A DNA stretch of 64,000 nucleotides from Geitlerinema sp. PCC 7407 (GTDB lineage: Bacteria > Cyanobacteriota > Cyanobacteriia > PCC-7407). The notes under the pieces were generated by a model. The model worked only from the letters and a program-made list of their open reading frames with translations. It did not search any database and was not told the DNA's origin. Position 1 is the first letter of the stretch; each line of letters begins with the position of its first letter. The position numbers and the translations under genes are program-made. Location of the stretch: contig NC_019703.1 in assembly GCF_000317045.1 (NCBI RefSeq), forward strand, positions 353,501-417,500, written 5' to 3'. Shown here one piece after another: positions 26,749-35,802 of this stretch.

Positions 26749-29700
26749 CGCCCCCGGCAAGCTGCGATCCCAGGGCCTGGGCCACCTGGGCAAACACGGG
26801 CCGCCACGCTCCCCAGCGGCGCTGGCGAAACAGCCGCGCGGTCGGGTACCAGGGCGAGTCGGCGCGCTCCAGGAGCCAGCGCCAGTCCGGATTGGTGGCC
26901 AGCAGCACCCACACCGGCTTGCCCAGAGCGCCCGCCAGGTGCGCCACCGACGTATCCACGCTGATCACCAGGTCCAGCTGCGCGATCAGGGCTGCCGTAT
27001 CAGCGAAATCTTGGCAATATTGGCCCAAATCGGTCACCTGATGGCGAAATCCTGCCAGATCGGCCGCGCGATCGCCCTTTTGCAGGCTGTACCACTCGGT
27101 GCCCGGCAGCTCGAAAAGCGGCAGAAACTCCTCCAGCGGGCAGGATCGGCTGCGGTCCTTGCGGTGGGTGGGGCTGCCGGCCCACACGATCCCCACTCGG
27201 TAGGCCCCACTGATAGGCAGCTCGACCGGGGGCGGCGGCGCCGCCACGTAGGGCACCTGGGCCGGAATCGTCGCCAGGGTGGTGCCCAGGACTCGCGGCA
27301 GGCTGAGCAAGGGACAGTACAGGTCAAAGGACGGCACGCGATCGCCCTCGGTGAGCACCTGGTCTACGCCGGGCACGGTGGCGAACAGGCGCCGGAGCGG
27401 CGGCTTGCAGCCTGCGATGACGCGGCCGCCCAGGGCCTTGACCAGGGGCGCGTAGCGAATGAACTGAATCGCGTCGCCGAACCCCTGCTCTGAGTGCAGC
27501 AGGATGGTTTTGCCCTGGAGGTCTTGGCCGTCCCAGCGGGGCTGGGCAAAGGCCGTGGGCGGCTGGCCTTCCTCGACCCAGCGCTGCCAGCGCCACTCGT
27601 ACTCTGCAAAGCCCGCTGCCAAGTCGCCGCCCAAAAAGAGGGCGAGGGCTTTGCCAAAGTGGGCGTCGGCGTAGTCGGGCCGCAGGATGAGGGCGCGATC
27701 GAACGCCGCGATCGCCTCCTGGAGCTTGCCCTGCTCCATCTGCCCATTGCCCAAATTATAAAAAGCGTCGGCCAAGGCCGGGTCCAGGGCGATCGCCTGC
27801 TGGTAGGCCGCGATCGCCTCCTCGTAGCGGCCGAGTTCCTGGAGGGCGGTGCCGAGGTTTTGGTAGGGCTGGGGCGCGTCTGGCTGGAGGGCGATCGCCC
27901 GCTGATAGCATTCGAGGGCCGCATCAAACTGATTGAGCTTCTGGAGGGCCGCGCCGAGGTTGTAGTGGGCCTCCAGCAGGCTGGGCTTGTGCTGGAGCGC
28001 CTGGCGATACTGGGTCACCGCCGCGGCAAACTGCTCCTGGGCGTGGAGCACGGAGCCGAGATTGCAGTAGGCCTCGCCGTAGCGGGGATCCAGGGCGATC
28101 GCCCGCTGGTAGTGCTGGACCGCCGCTGGCATCTGGCCCAGCTCCCGCAGCACATTGCCAAAGTTGTTGTGCAGGCGGGGATTGTCCGGCTCCAGGGTCA
28201 GGCCCTGCTGATAGAACTGGAGCGCTTCGGGCAGGCGATTTTGCTGCTGAGCGATCAGGCCCAGGAGGTGCAGGGCTTCGCTGCTGGGGGCCTGATCGCA
28301 GATCTGGTGGCAAATCTGGGCGGCCTGGTCCAGCTGGCCGGTTCGGTACTGGTGCAGGGCCAGGGCCATGGTGCCCGCCGTCGCTGCTGGTTGAGCTGCC
28401 GGTTGACCAGACGGGATCTGGTCGCTGAGGGCCTGGTGCACCTGCCGGAAGACGCTCGCCCAGTCCCCCGGACTGGGCTGGCGAAACAGACGCGCCGTGG
28501 GGTACCAGGGGCAGTCGGTCCGCTCCAGCAGCCAGCGCCAGTCCGCCGCGTAGGACAGCAAAATCCAGACCGGCTTGCCCAGGGCGCCCGCCAGGTGAGC
28601 CACGGAGGTGTCCACGGTGATCACCAGATCCAGCTGGGCGATCGCGGCGGCGGTGTCGGCCATGTCCTGGCAGCGATCGCCCACGTTTTCGATCCGCGCG
28701 TCCCCCAGCACCTGCAAGTCCTGGGTTTGGGGGCCTTTTTGGAGGCTGTACCAGGTGGTGCCCGCCAGCTCGAACAGCGCCTGAAACTCTCGCAGCGGGC
28801 AGGAGCGCTGGCGGTTGCGGCGGTGAATGTCGCTGCCGCCCCACACGATGCCCACGCGGTAGCCGCTTCCGCTCAGGCGGGGGCCGTCCTCTGGGGCGGC
28901 TTGCAGGTAGGGCACCTCCGCCGGGATCGTCTCCAGGCGAGTACCCAGCATCCGGGGCAGGCTCAGCAGCGGCGCGTGCAGGTCAAAGTCCGGCCAGCGA
29001 TCGCCCTCGGACAGCACCGCATCTAGCCCTGCCACCCCCGTCAGCAGCCGCTTGAGGCTGGGGGGACACTCCAAGAGGACCCGGCCGCCCCGAGCTTTGA
29101 CCTGGCGGGCGAAGCGCACAAACTGGATCGTGTCGCCCAGTCCCTGCTCTGCGTGGAGCAAAATCGTTTTGCCGCTGAGCGGGCTGCCGTCCCACTCCGG
29201 CTGCGCAAACTCCCGTGGCGGCCAGCCTGCCAGCTTCCAGCGCCACTCGTAGGCCCGAAAGCCCGCCACCAAATCCCCCTGGAGCAGCAGCGCAAAGGCG
29301 ATGGCAAATTGCCCCTCGGCAAAGCTGGGCTGGAGGGCGACGGTGTGGCGATAGTGGGCGATCGCCGTGGCCAAGTCCCCGTGGTCTTGGGCGATGACGC
29401 CGAGGTTGTAGCGGGCGCGGAGGTGTTGAGGATCCAGGGCCAGAGCGCGCTCGTAGTGGGCGATCGCCTGGGAATAGTCCTGCTGGGCCTGGTAGGCCAC
29501 CCCCAGACTCACCCAGCCCTCAGCAAACTGGGGTTGGAGCTCGACGGCCCGCTGACCGACGGCGATCGCCTCGTCGAGGCGCTGGAGGGCCTGGAGCGCC
29601 AGCCCCCAGTTGCCGTAGGCCTCGGCGTAGTCCGGCTTGAGAGAGACCGCCTGCGCGTAGTGGGCGATCGCTTCTTCTAGGCGCCCCTGTTCCTTGAGGG

Positions 29701-32700
29701 CGTTGGCCAGGTTGCCGTGGGCCGCTGCAAAATCCGGCTGGAGGGCGATCGCCCGTCGCAGGTGGCTTTCTCCCTCCACCACGTCCCCTTGCTGACAGCG
29801 CAGGGTGCCCAGCAGCTCCAAAATCCGGGGCTCATCCGGGCGCTGGGCCAGCACCTGTCGGCACACCCGCTCCGCCAGCCCAAAGTCGCCCCGCTGCCAA
29901 TACTGCCAGGCGATCGCCCCCAGCTCCTCCACGGTCCCGGCCAAGACCTGGGGAGCCTGGCGCTTTGCCAAGGCTTCGTCCAGCGCCCCTCGCACCCTTT
30001 GCACCGCCCCCGGCCAGTCCCCAAAGGCCGGCTGCCGAAACAACCGCGCCGAAGCGTACCAGGGACTATCGTCGCGATCGCGCAGCCAGCGCCAGTCGGG
30101 GTTGTGGGCCAGGAGAATCCACACCGGTTTCCCGAGGGCGCCCGCCAGGTGGGCCACGGAGGTATCCACGGTGATCACCAGATCCAGGTGGGCGATCGCC
30201 GCAGCCGTGTCGGCCATGTCGGCCAGGTGCGGCCCCAGGTCGATCACCCCCTCGGGCAGGGCCGCTGCCCCCGGGCCTTTCTGGAGGCTGAAGAGCGCGA
30301 CCCCGGGCCGAGCCAGGGCCTGCACTAGCAGATCTGGCGGACAGGAGCGGTAGCGATCGTGGCGATGGTGGGGATTGCCCGCCCAGACAAGGCCGATTTT
30401 GTAGTCGCTGGGGGCGTTCATGGGGGTCTCGATCTGGGCCGCAATGTGGGGGCGATCGCCGGGGGGCTGGAGGTAGGGCGCGGGGGACAGGGCGTCGAGG
30501 GTCGTGCCCAGGCGGTAGGGCAGACTCAGCAAGGGTAAATAGGTGTCAAACGGGGGCAGCGCCTCTCCCTGGGCCACCACGGTTTCTACCCCGGCGACGC
30601 CGGTGAGCAGCGCCTTCAGCGGGGGCTGGCAGACCAAGATCACCTGGCCGCCCCGGGCCGCCACCTCGGCTGCAAACCGAACAAACTGGATCGTGTCTCC
30701 CAGCCCCTGCTCGGCCAGCAGCAAAATGCGCCGATTCTGGAGCGGCTCGCCCGCCCAGGCAGGCTGCTGGAACGCGGGACCCTGGGGCAGCAGCTGCCAG
30801 CGCCACTCGTACTCCGCAAAGCCCCGCCGATAGTCCCCGGCCGTCAGCAGACTGGTGGCTAGCCCCAGATGGGCGTCGGCGTGGCTGGGCTGGAGGGCGA
30901 TCGCCTGTTCGTAGCGCTGGATTGCCTCGGGTAGGTGGCCCAGCTCTCGCTGAGCGTTGCCCCAGTCGCTGTAGGCGTCGGCGTACTGGGGATTGAGGGC
31001 GATCGCCTGGGCGTGATAGGGCAGGGCCTCGGCCCACTGGCCCTGCTCCTGGAGGGCCGCGCCGAGGTTGTTCTGGGCCTCGGCGGAGCGAGGATTAAGT
31101 TCAAGAGAGCGCTGGTGGGCGGCGATCGCCTCGGGCAGCTTTTTCTGGCGGCGCAGGGCCACCCCGAGATTGTTGTAGGCGTCGGCGTACTGGGGGTTGA
31201 GGGCGATCGCCCGCTGGTAGCAGGCCACCGCTTCTTCTAGGCGGCCCTGGGTCAAGAACACCGCCCCCAGGTTGCTGTGGGCCTCGGGGACAGCAGGGTT
31301 AAGGGCGATCACGCGCTGATTGAGGGCGATCGCCTGCTCGTACTGCTGCGTTTGGTAGGCGACCACGCCCCACAGCAGCCAGGCAGGCCCATGGTCGGGG
31401 CACTGCTCGGTGACGCGGCGGCACTGGGCCTCGGCCTCGCCCCACTGCCCCGCCTGATAGGCCCGAAAGGCGAGGGAAAAGGTCTGGGCCACGGCGGCTG
31501 GCAGGACTTTGGGCGCGGTGAGGGCCTCCAGGGCCGATCGCACCTGGGCAAAGACGCTGGGCCAGTCGCGCGGGGCCGCGGGCCGAAACAGCCGGGCCGT
31601 CGGGTACCAGGGGCTGTCGGAGCGCTCCAGGAGCCAGCGCCAGTCGGGGTTGTAGGACAGCAGCACCCACACGGGCTTCCCCAGGGCGCCGGCCAGGTGG
31701 GCCACCGACGTGTCCACGGTGATCACCAGGTCCAGGTGAGCGATCGCCGTCGCCGTATCGCCAAAGTCCTGAAACTGCGGCCCCAGATCGAGCAGGCGAT
31801 CGCTCCAGCCCAGGGTCTGGAGGTCCTGGGCGCGATCGCCCTTTTGCAAACTCACCCAGGTGATCCCTGGCAGGCTCAGCAGCGGCTCAAAAAACGCCAG
31901 CTCCGCCGATCGGGTGCGATCGCTGCGGTGGGTGGGACTGCCAGCCCAAACCAGGCCGATTTTGTAGTCGGGGCGCGCGACCAGAGACTCGGCCCAGTCG
32001 GGCAGCGGCGGCTCGGGAGCCTGGAGATAGGGCACCGCCTGGGGAATCGTCTCCAGGGTGGTGCCCAGCAGGTAGGGCAGGCTCAGCAGCGGCGCATGAA
32101 CTTCAAAGTCCGGCAGCGCTTCGCCCCGCGTCACCACCTGGGCGATCGCGGGCATTCGCTCCAGCAGCCGCCGCACGGGCCCCTGGCACTCCACCACCAC
32201 CCGGCCCTGCTGGGCCAGGGGAATGGCAAAGCGAATGAACTGGAGCGTATCGCCGAAGCCCTGCTCGGCGTGGAGCAGCAGGGTGCGTCCGGCCAGGGGG
32301 GAGCCGTCCCAGAGGGGCTGGGGAAACTCCCGGAGCGGCACGTACTGACTCGATCGCCAGCGCCACTCGTACTCTGCAAACCCCTCCCGGAGCTGGCCGG
32401 TCAGCAGCAGGGCCAGACTGAGATTGTTGTGGGTGTCCACGCTCTCCGGGTCGAGGGCCAGAGCCTGACGATACTGGGCGATCGCCGCTGCCACTTGGCC
32501 CGCCTCTTGCAGGACCACGCCCAGGTTGCTGTGGGCCTGGACGTAGCGCGGCTGGTGGGTCAGGGCCTGCTGGTAGCAGGCGATCGCCTCCTGGAGACGC
32601 CCCTGAATCTGAAAAGCATTGCCCAGGTTGTTGTGGGCCTCGGCAAAACTGGGCTGGAGGGCGATCGCCCGCTCGTAGCACGCGATCGCCCCTTCGAGCT

Positions 32701-33367
32701 GACCGGCCTCTTTGTAGGTGATTCCCAAGCCGCTGTGGGCCTCGGCCGCTTGGGGATGAAGGGCGATCGCCCGCTCATAGCACCGGATGGATTCGGCCCA
32801 ATTTCCCCCTTCTCGCCACGCCGCGCCCAGATTCAGCCAGGGATCGAGGGCCGTCGGCTGCGCCTGGAGCGCCTGCTGGTAGCAGGCCATCGCCTCGGAC
32901 CACTGCCCCTGCTGGCGCAAGTTATTGCCCAGATTGCCCAGGGCCTCCCAAAACCCAGGCTGGAGCTCCACCGCCCGCCGGTAGGCCGCGATCGCCTCCG
33001 GAATGCGGCCCTGGGCCTGGAGCGCGTTGCCCAGATTGTTGTAGGAGCCCGCGTAGTCGGGCTTCAGGGCCACCGCCCGCTGACAGTGGGCGATCGCGCC
33101 CTCCAGGTCCCCGGCCTCCTTCAGAGCCACCCCCAGATTGCTGTGGACCTCGGCATAGTTTGGCTTCAGGGCCAGGGCCTGCCGATAGAGGGCGATCGCC
33201 TCCTGGCCGCGCCCGGTCTGGTAGGCCAGCACCCCCAGCAACTGCAGCGCATCGAGATTTTGGGGCTGCTGGGCCAGAATCTGCCGATAAATCGGCTCAG
33301 CCTGGTCAAAGCGGCCGGCTTGGTGGTGCTGGAGCGCAAGGGCGATCGCGTCAGAAATCGTGGCCAT
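26708..33367 (-). CDS. Giant four-module TPR / GT9-like glycosyltransferase
   Basis: About 2219 residues from the ATG at 33367 (MATISDAIALALQHHQAGRF), chosen because the larger paralogue starts the same way. It consists of four modules. Each has several 34-residue TPRs (EAIACYQRAIALNPQ-type) and then a GT-B domain of about 230 residues. Each GT domain shows HAEQGxGDT near its start, KIGLVWAGSP-like text, and DLVITVDTSVAHLAGALGKP before PWYPTARLFR. These match heptosyltransferase (GT9-like) donor-binding signatures. The DTSVAH motifs fall near residues 554, 1067, 1587 and 2139. There is no signal peptide or membrane segment. Donor and acceptor unknown; protein or surface-glycan glycosylation is inferred from the neighbours. 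Confidence 0.85.
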   Translation of the reverse strand: MATISDAIALALQHHQAGRFDQAEPIYRQILAQQPQNLDALQLLGVLAYQTGRGQEAIALYRQALALKPNYAEVHSNLGVALKEAGDLEGAIAHCQRAVALKPDYAGSYNNLGNALQAQGRIPEAIAAYRRAVELQPGFWEALGNLGNNLRQQGQWSEAMACYQQALQAQPTALDPWLNLGAAWREGGNWAESIRCYERAIALHPQAAEAHSGLGITYKEAGQLEGAIACYERAIALQPSFAEAHNNLGNAFQIQGRLQEAIACYQQALTHQPRYVQAHSNLGVVLQEAGQVAAAIAQYRQALALDPESVDTHNNLSLALLLTGQLREGFAEYEWRWRSSQYVPLREFPQPLWDGSPLAGRTLLLHAEQGFGDTLQFIRFAIPLAQQGRVVVECQGPVRRLLERMPAIAQVVTRGEALPDFEVHAPLLSLPYLLGTTLETIPQAVPYLQAPEPPLPDWAESLVARPDYKIGLVWAGSPTHRSDRTRSAELAFFEPLLSLPGITWVSLQKGDRAQDLQTLGWSDRLLDLGPQFQDFGDTATAIAHLDLVITVDTSVAHLAGALGKPVWVLLSYNPDWRWLLERSDSPWYPTARLFRPAAPRDWPSVFAQVRSALEALTAPKVLPAAVAQTFSLAFRAYQAGQWGEAEAQCRRVTEQCPDHGPAWLLWGVVAYQTQQYEQAIALNQRVIALNPAVPEAHSNLGAVFLTQGRLEEAVACYQRAIALNPQYADAYNNLGVALRRQKKLPEAIAAHQRSLELNPRSAEAQNNLGAALQEQGQWAEALPYHAQAIALNPQYADAYSDWGNAQRELGHLPEAIQRYEQAIALQPSHADAHLGLATSLLTAGDYRRGFAEYEWRWQLLPQGPAFQQPAWAGEPLQNRRILLLAEQGLGDTIQFVRFAAEVAARGGQVILVCQPPLKALLTGVAGVETVVAQGEALPPFDTYLPLLSLPYRLGTTLDALSPAPYLQPPGDRPHIAAQIETPMNAPSDYKIGLVWAGNPHHRHDRYRSCPPDLLVQALARPGVALFSLQKGPGAAALPEGVIDLGPHLADMADTAAAIAHLDLVITVDTSVAHLAGALGKPVWILLAHNPDWRWLRDRDDSPWYASARLFRQPAFGDWPGAVQRVRGALDEALAKRQAPQVLAGTVEELGAIAWQYWQRGDFGLAERVCRQVLAQRPDEPRILELLGTLRCQQGDVVEGESHLRRAIALQPDFAAAHGNLANALKEQGRLEEAIAHYAQAVSLKPDYAEAYGNWGLALQALQRLDEAIAVGQRAVELQPQFAEGWVSLGVAYQAQQDYSQAIAHYERALALDPQHLRARYNLGVIAQDHGDLATAIAHYRHTVALQPSFAEGQFAIAFALLLQGDLVAGFRAYEWRWKLAGWPPREFAQPEWDGSPLSGKTILLHAEQGLGDTIQFVRFARQVKARGGRVLLECPPSLKRLLTGVAGLDAVLSEGDRWPDFDLHAPLLSLPRMLGTRLETIPAEVPYLQAAPEDGPRLSGSGYRVGIVWGGSDIHRRNRQRSCPLREFQALFELAGTTWYSLQKGPQTQDLQVLGDARIENVGDRCQDMADTAAAIAQLDLVITVDTSVAHLAGALGKPVWILLSYAADWRWLLERTDCPWYPTARLFRQPSPGDWASVFRQVHQALSDQIPSGQPAAQPAATAGTMALALHQYRTGQLDQAAQICHQICDQAPSSEALHLLGLIAQQQNRLPEALQFYQQGLTLEPDNPRLHNNFGNVLRELGQMPAAVQHYQRAIALDPRYGEAYCNLGSVLHAQEQFAAAVTQYRQALQHKPSLLEAHYNLGAALQKLNQFDAALECYQRAIALQPDAPQPYQNLGTALQELGRYEEAIAAYQQAIALDPALADAFYNLGNGQMEQGKLQEAIAAFDRALILRPDYADAHFGKALALFLGGDLAAGFAEYEWRWQRWVEEGQPPTAFAQPRWDGQDLQGKTILLHSEQGFGDAIQFIRYAPLVKALGGRVIAGCKPPLRRLFATVPGVDQVLTEGDRVPSFDLYCPLLSLPRVLGTTLATIPAQVPYVAAPPPPVELPISGAYRVGIVWAGSPTHRKDRSRSCPLEEFLPLFELPGTEWYSLQKGDRAADLAGFRHQVTDLGQYCQDFADTAALIAQLDLVISVDTSVAHLAGALGKPVWVLLATNPDWRWLLERADSPWYPTARLFRQRRWGAWRPVFAQVAQALGSQLAGGATSGSRASRPNSR
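26708..33367 (-). repeat. Four tandem ~1.5-kb TPR-GT coding modules
   Basis: Approximate GT-domain positions from N- to C-terminus: 31575-32290, 30035-30730, 28475-29170 and 26815-27510. The TPR blocks lie at 32360-33367, 30810-31500, 29250-29930 and 27580-28370. Modules are strongly similar in protein sequence but not identical in DNA. GCGATCGCC often encodes the Ala-Ile-Ala of the TPR consensus. Confidence 0.85.
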
Positions 33368-33650
33368 GGCGAAGTCGCGGGTCAAGAATCTCCAGCATTC
33401 TGGCATGCAGTCTCTGTCAGTTTCAGCAGCGGGGAGGGGCCAGCGGATCAAGCGGCCCCTCGCTGAGCCGGGACCGCTAGAATCCTGGGCAGGCGTCCCG
33501 CGCCCCTGGCTTGCCCTGAGCCCATGACTTTCCGCCGTCTGCCCACCAATAAGAAATGCTGCTGATTCCTTGAAAAATCAAAAGAATTGGGAGAGCTTTT
33601 GGGGAGGCTAGGGGAGCCCCTGACCTGCACTAGGAGCGAGATTTAAGAAA

Positions 33651-34475
33651 ATGCTGACCACTTCAGAAACCAGTACGTTTGACCCCGCACAGCAGTTTCC
33701 GTCAATCGTCAATCAGATTCGCTTTCACTACGAAAACAATATTGACGGCAAAAGCAACTTTGAATTTCCGGCAGAAGAATACGAACTCTTAGCCTCAGAC
33801 TTGCAGATCGAGGGCGGCATTCCCACGCTGCCTCCCAGCCTTCAGCTCGAGCTCCTCAACACCAAAATCGGCGATCGCGCCGCAGAGCGCTACTACCGGC
33901 GGCTGTTTTTCCCGATTTTGTCGATGCAGCGCATGTCCACCATTGCGGTGGCCACGATGATCAACGCTATTGTTTCTCAGCTCCGGCCCGATCAGTGCTA
34001 CCTGAATATCGGCGTTTGGCACGGCTTCACCTTTTTCTCGGGACTACTCAACAATCCCGATAAGCTCTGCATTGGCGTTGACAACTTTTCGGAGTTTACG
34101 AGCGAAAATGCCAGCTCTCGAGACGCGTTTTACCGCCGATTTCTCGGCCTAAAAACCCAGAATCACTTCTTTTTTGAATCGGGCTATGAACGGGTCTTTG
34201 ATGACTTTTTGAAAACCAAAATTGGCTTCTATTTGTATGACGGAGCCCACGACTATGACAATCAGCTCAAGTCCTTGCTGATCGCGGAGCCTTTCTTGGC
34301 CAAAGACTGCATCATCATGGTCGATGACACCAACTTCCAGGCCGCGCGACAGGCAACCCTGGACTTCTTGGACATGCGCAAGACCCAGTACCGGCTGCTG
34401 TTTGACCTGCCGACGCCGCGCAACCTCTATCCCACCTGGTGGAACGGCATCATGATCTTGCAAAAGCTCTGGTAG
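33651..34475 (+). CDS. Class I SAM-dependent methyltransferase-like protein
   Basis: 274 residues starting MLTTSETSTFDPAQQFPSIV. A Rossmann-like core is visible: YLNIGVWHGFTFFSGLL in the SAM-binding position, CIGVDNFSEF after strand 2, then FYLYDGAHDYDNQLKSLL and DCIIMVDDTNF. The DGAHDY...VDD pattern resembles the Methyltransf_24/CmcI-like group. The N-terminal 90 residues are unassigned. It is the only plus-strand gene inside the glycosylation island: divergent from the 2219-residue gene and convergent, with a 6-nt gap, with the GT2-TPR gene. It may methylate a sugar, which is inferred from position only. Confidence 0.72.
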   Translation: MLTTSETSTFDPAQQFPSIVNQIRFHYENNIDGKSNFEFPAEEYELLASDLQIEGGIPTLPPSLQLELLNTKIGDRAAERYYRRLFFPILSMQRMSTIAVATMINAIVSQLRPDQCYLNIGVWHGFTFFSGLLNNPDKLCIGVDNFSEFTSENASSRDAFYRRFLGLKTQNHFFFESGYERVFDDFLKTKIGFYLYDGAHDYDNQLKSLLIAEPFLAKDCIIMVDDTNFQAARQATLDFLDMRKTQYRLLFDLPTPRNLYPTWWNGIMILQKLW

Positions 34476-34481
34476 AGGCCG

Positions 34482-35783
34482 CTAGCTGGGGCTGACCTCG
34501 GGAGCCGGATCGACCTGGAAGTGGGCGAGCTGCTGGCGGGCCTGGGTGAAGTTGGGCTCGATGGCCAGGGTGGCCTGGAGGGCCTGATAGGCCTCGGTGT
34601 AGCGCTGGAGCTGGATCAGGGCCATGGCGAGGTTGTAGTGGACAGCGGCCCACTCGCTGGTGGGAAAGTCGGGGGCGATCGCCCGCACCTGCTGGAAGCA
34701 CTGGGCCGCGGCGGCAAACTGCTTTTGGCTGTACCAGGCCGCGCCCCAGTTGTTGTAGGCCATGGCCCGCTTGTTGCTCAGGGCGGTGGAGTGGGCCTGC
34801 CCGAGGCTGACGGCCTGGTCGTAGCAGGCGATCGCCTCCTGAAACTGCTGCTGCTGTAGGTACTGGTCCCCCCGCGCCTCGCAGGAAACTAGGGCATACT
34901 GCTGAATCTCTGGCGCGATGGGCTCGACGAACTTGTCCCGCAGATACCGGAGCTTTTCGCTCTCTAGGCGGGCGGCGATCGCGTGGCGGCGCTGCTCATC
35001 GGGGAGCGTGGTGGCCTGGTATTCCCCGGGAGCCGTCGTGAACTTGGCCATCTGGCGATCGAAGCTGCTGCCGGGATAGCGAATATATTCGGTGGTCTCC
35101 AGATCCAGGTGGGCCATGCGAAATAGCTCGGTGATGGAGCGGCGGTAGGCGATGTCCTCGCGGCCCCGGATCTGCTTGTAGACCTGGTTTTCGGGATAGC
35201 CCTCCACAAACTCGTGGCAGAGCCGCCGCACCGCCAGGTTGATCACCAGGCTATTTTCCACGGCTCGCTTCCAGTAGGGGTGGAGGCTGTCCTCCATGCG
35301 CACCCGCAGGCTCACCGCGCCGAGGGGCTCGGCGGGGGGTGGCAGCGATCGCAGGTACTGGGCGACGGCGGGCGGCAGCGCCTCGGCCACCGGCAGCGGC
35401 TCGCTGGCGCCCACCGGGTGATTGAGCAGGCACATCCCCAGATAGATGTGCTCCGGGAAAAACAGATCGTCGCCGTCGCAGAAAAACAGCACGTCTCCCC
35501 TCGAGCCCCGCACCCCCGTATTGCGGGCGGGGCCAGCGCCCCAGCTGTGGGTGTGGCTGAGAATGCGGTAAAAAGGCTTGTTTGCGGCGTGGGCCTGGGC
35601 CACGGCCAGGGTGTTGTCGGGGGAGCCGTCGCACACCACGACGATCTCAGGGGCGATCGCCGCTCCCTGGGGATAGTGACGCTGAAAGAACGCGATGCTG
35701 GCCTCAATGCTCTCGAGGGTGCGCACCAGGTAGTTTTCGCACCGAAAAGCCGGAATGATCACGGAAAAGGCTCGAATCGTCAC
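34482..35783 (-). CDS. GT2 glycosyltransferase fused to C-terminal TPRs
   Basis: 433 residues. Residues 1-125 are a GT-A glycosyltransferase: AFSVIIPAFRCENYLVRTLE, VVVCDGSPDNTLAVAQ, GAGPARNTGVRGSRGDVLFF and the DxD-type CDGDDLFFPEHIYL. The middle part is helical. About residues 300-425 are three TPRs (FQEAIACYDQAVSLG, FAAAAQCFQQVRAI, YTEAYQALQATLAI). It begins 20 nt after the stop of the 4135-residue gene and is very likely co-transcribed with it, so it probably acts on the same glycan. Confidence 0.87.
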   Translation of the reverse strand: MTIRAFSVIIPAFRCENYLVRTLESIEASIAFFQRHYPQGAAIAPEIVVVCDGSPDNTLAVAQAHAANKPFYRILSHTHSWGAGPARNTGVRGSRGDVLFFCDGDDLFFPEHIYLGMCLLNHPVGASEPLPVAEALPPAVAQYLRSLPPPAEPLGAVSLRVRMEDSLHPYWKRAVENSLVINLAVRRLCHEFVEGYPENQVYKQIRGREDIAYRRSITELFRMAHLDLETTEYIRYPGSSFDRQMAKFTTAPGEYQATTLPDEQRRHAIAARLESEKLRYLRDKFVEPIAPEIQQYALVSCEARGDQYLQQQQFQEAIACYDQAVSLGQAHSTALSNKRAMAYNNWGAAWYSQKQFAAAAQCFQQVRAIAPDFPTSEWAAVHYNLAMALIQLQRYTEAYQALQATLAIEPNFTQARQQLAHFQVDPAPEVSPS

Positions 35784-35802
35784 AAAAACTGCCTCCCAGG
35801 TT

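Noticed and set aside
31277-33466. 729-codon plus-strand open frame opposite the TPR-GT modules
   Set aside because: Long antisense frames are produced by the biased codons of TPR repeats; it is Gly/Leu/Val/Gln-rich with no domain, and similar frames occur opposite every module.
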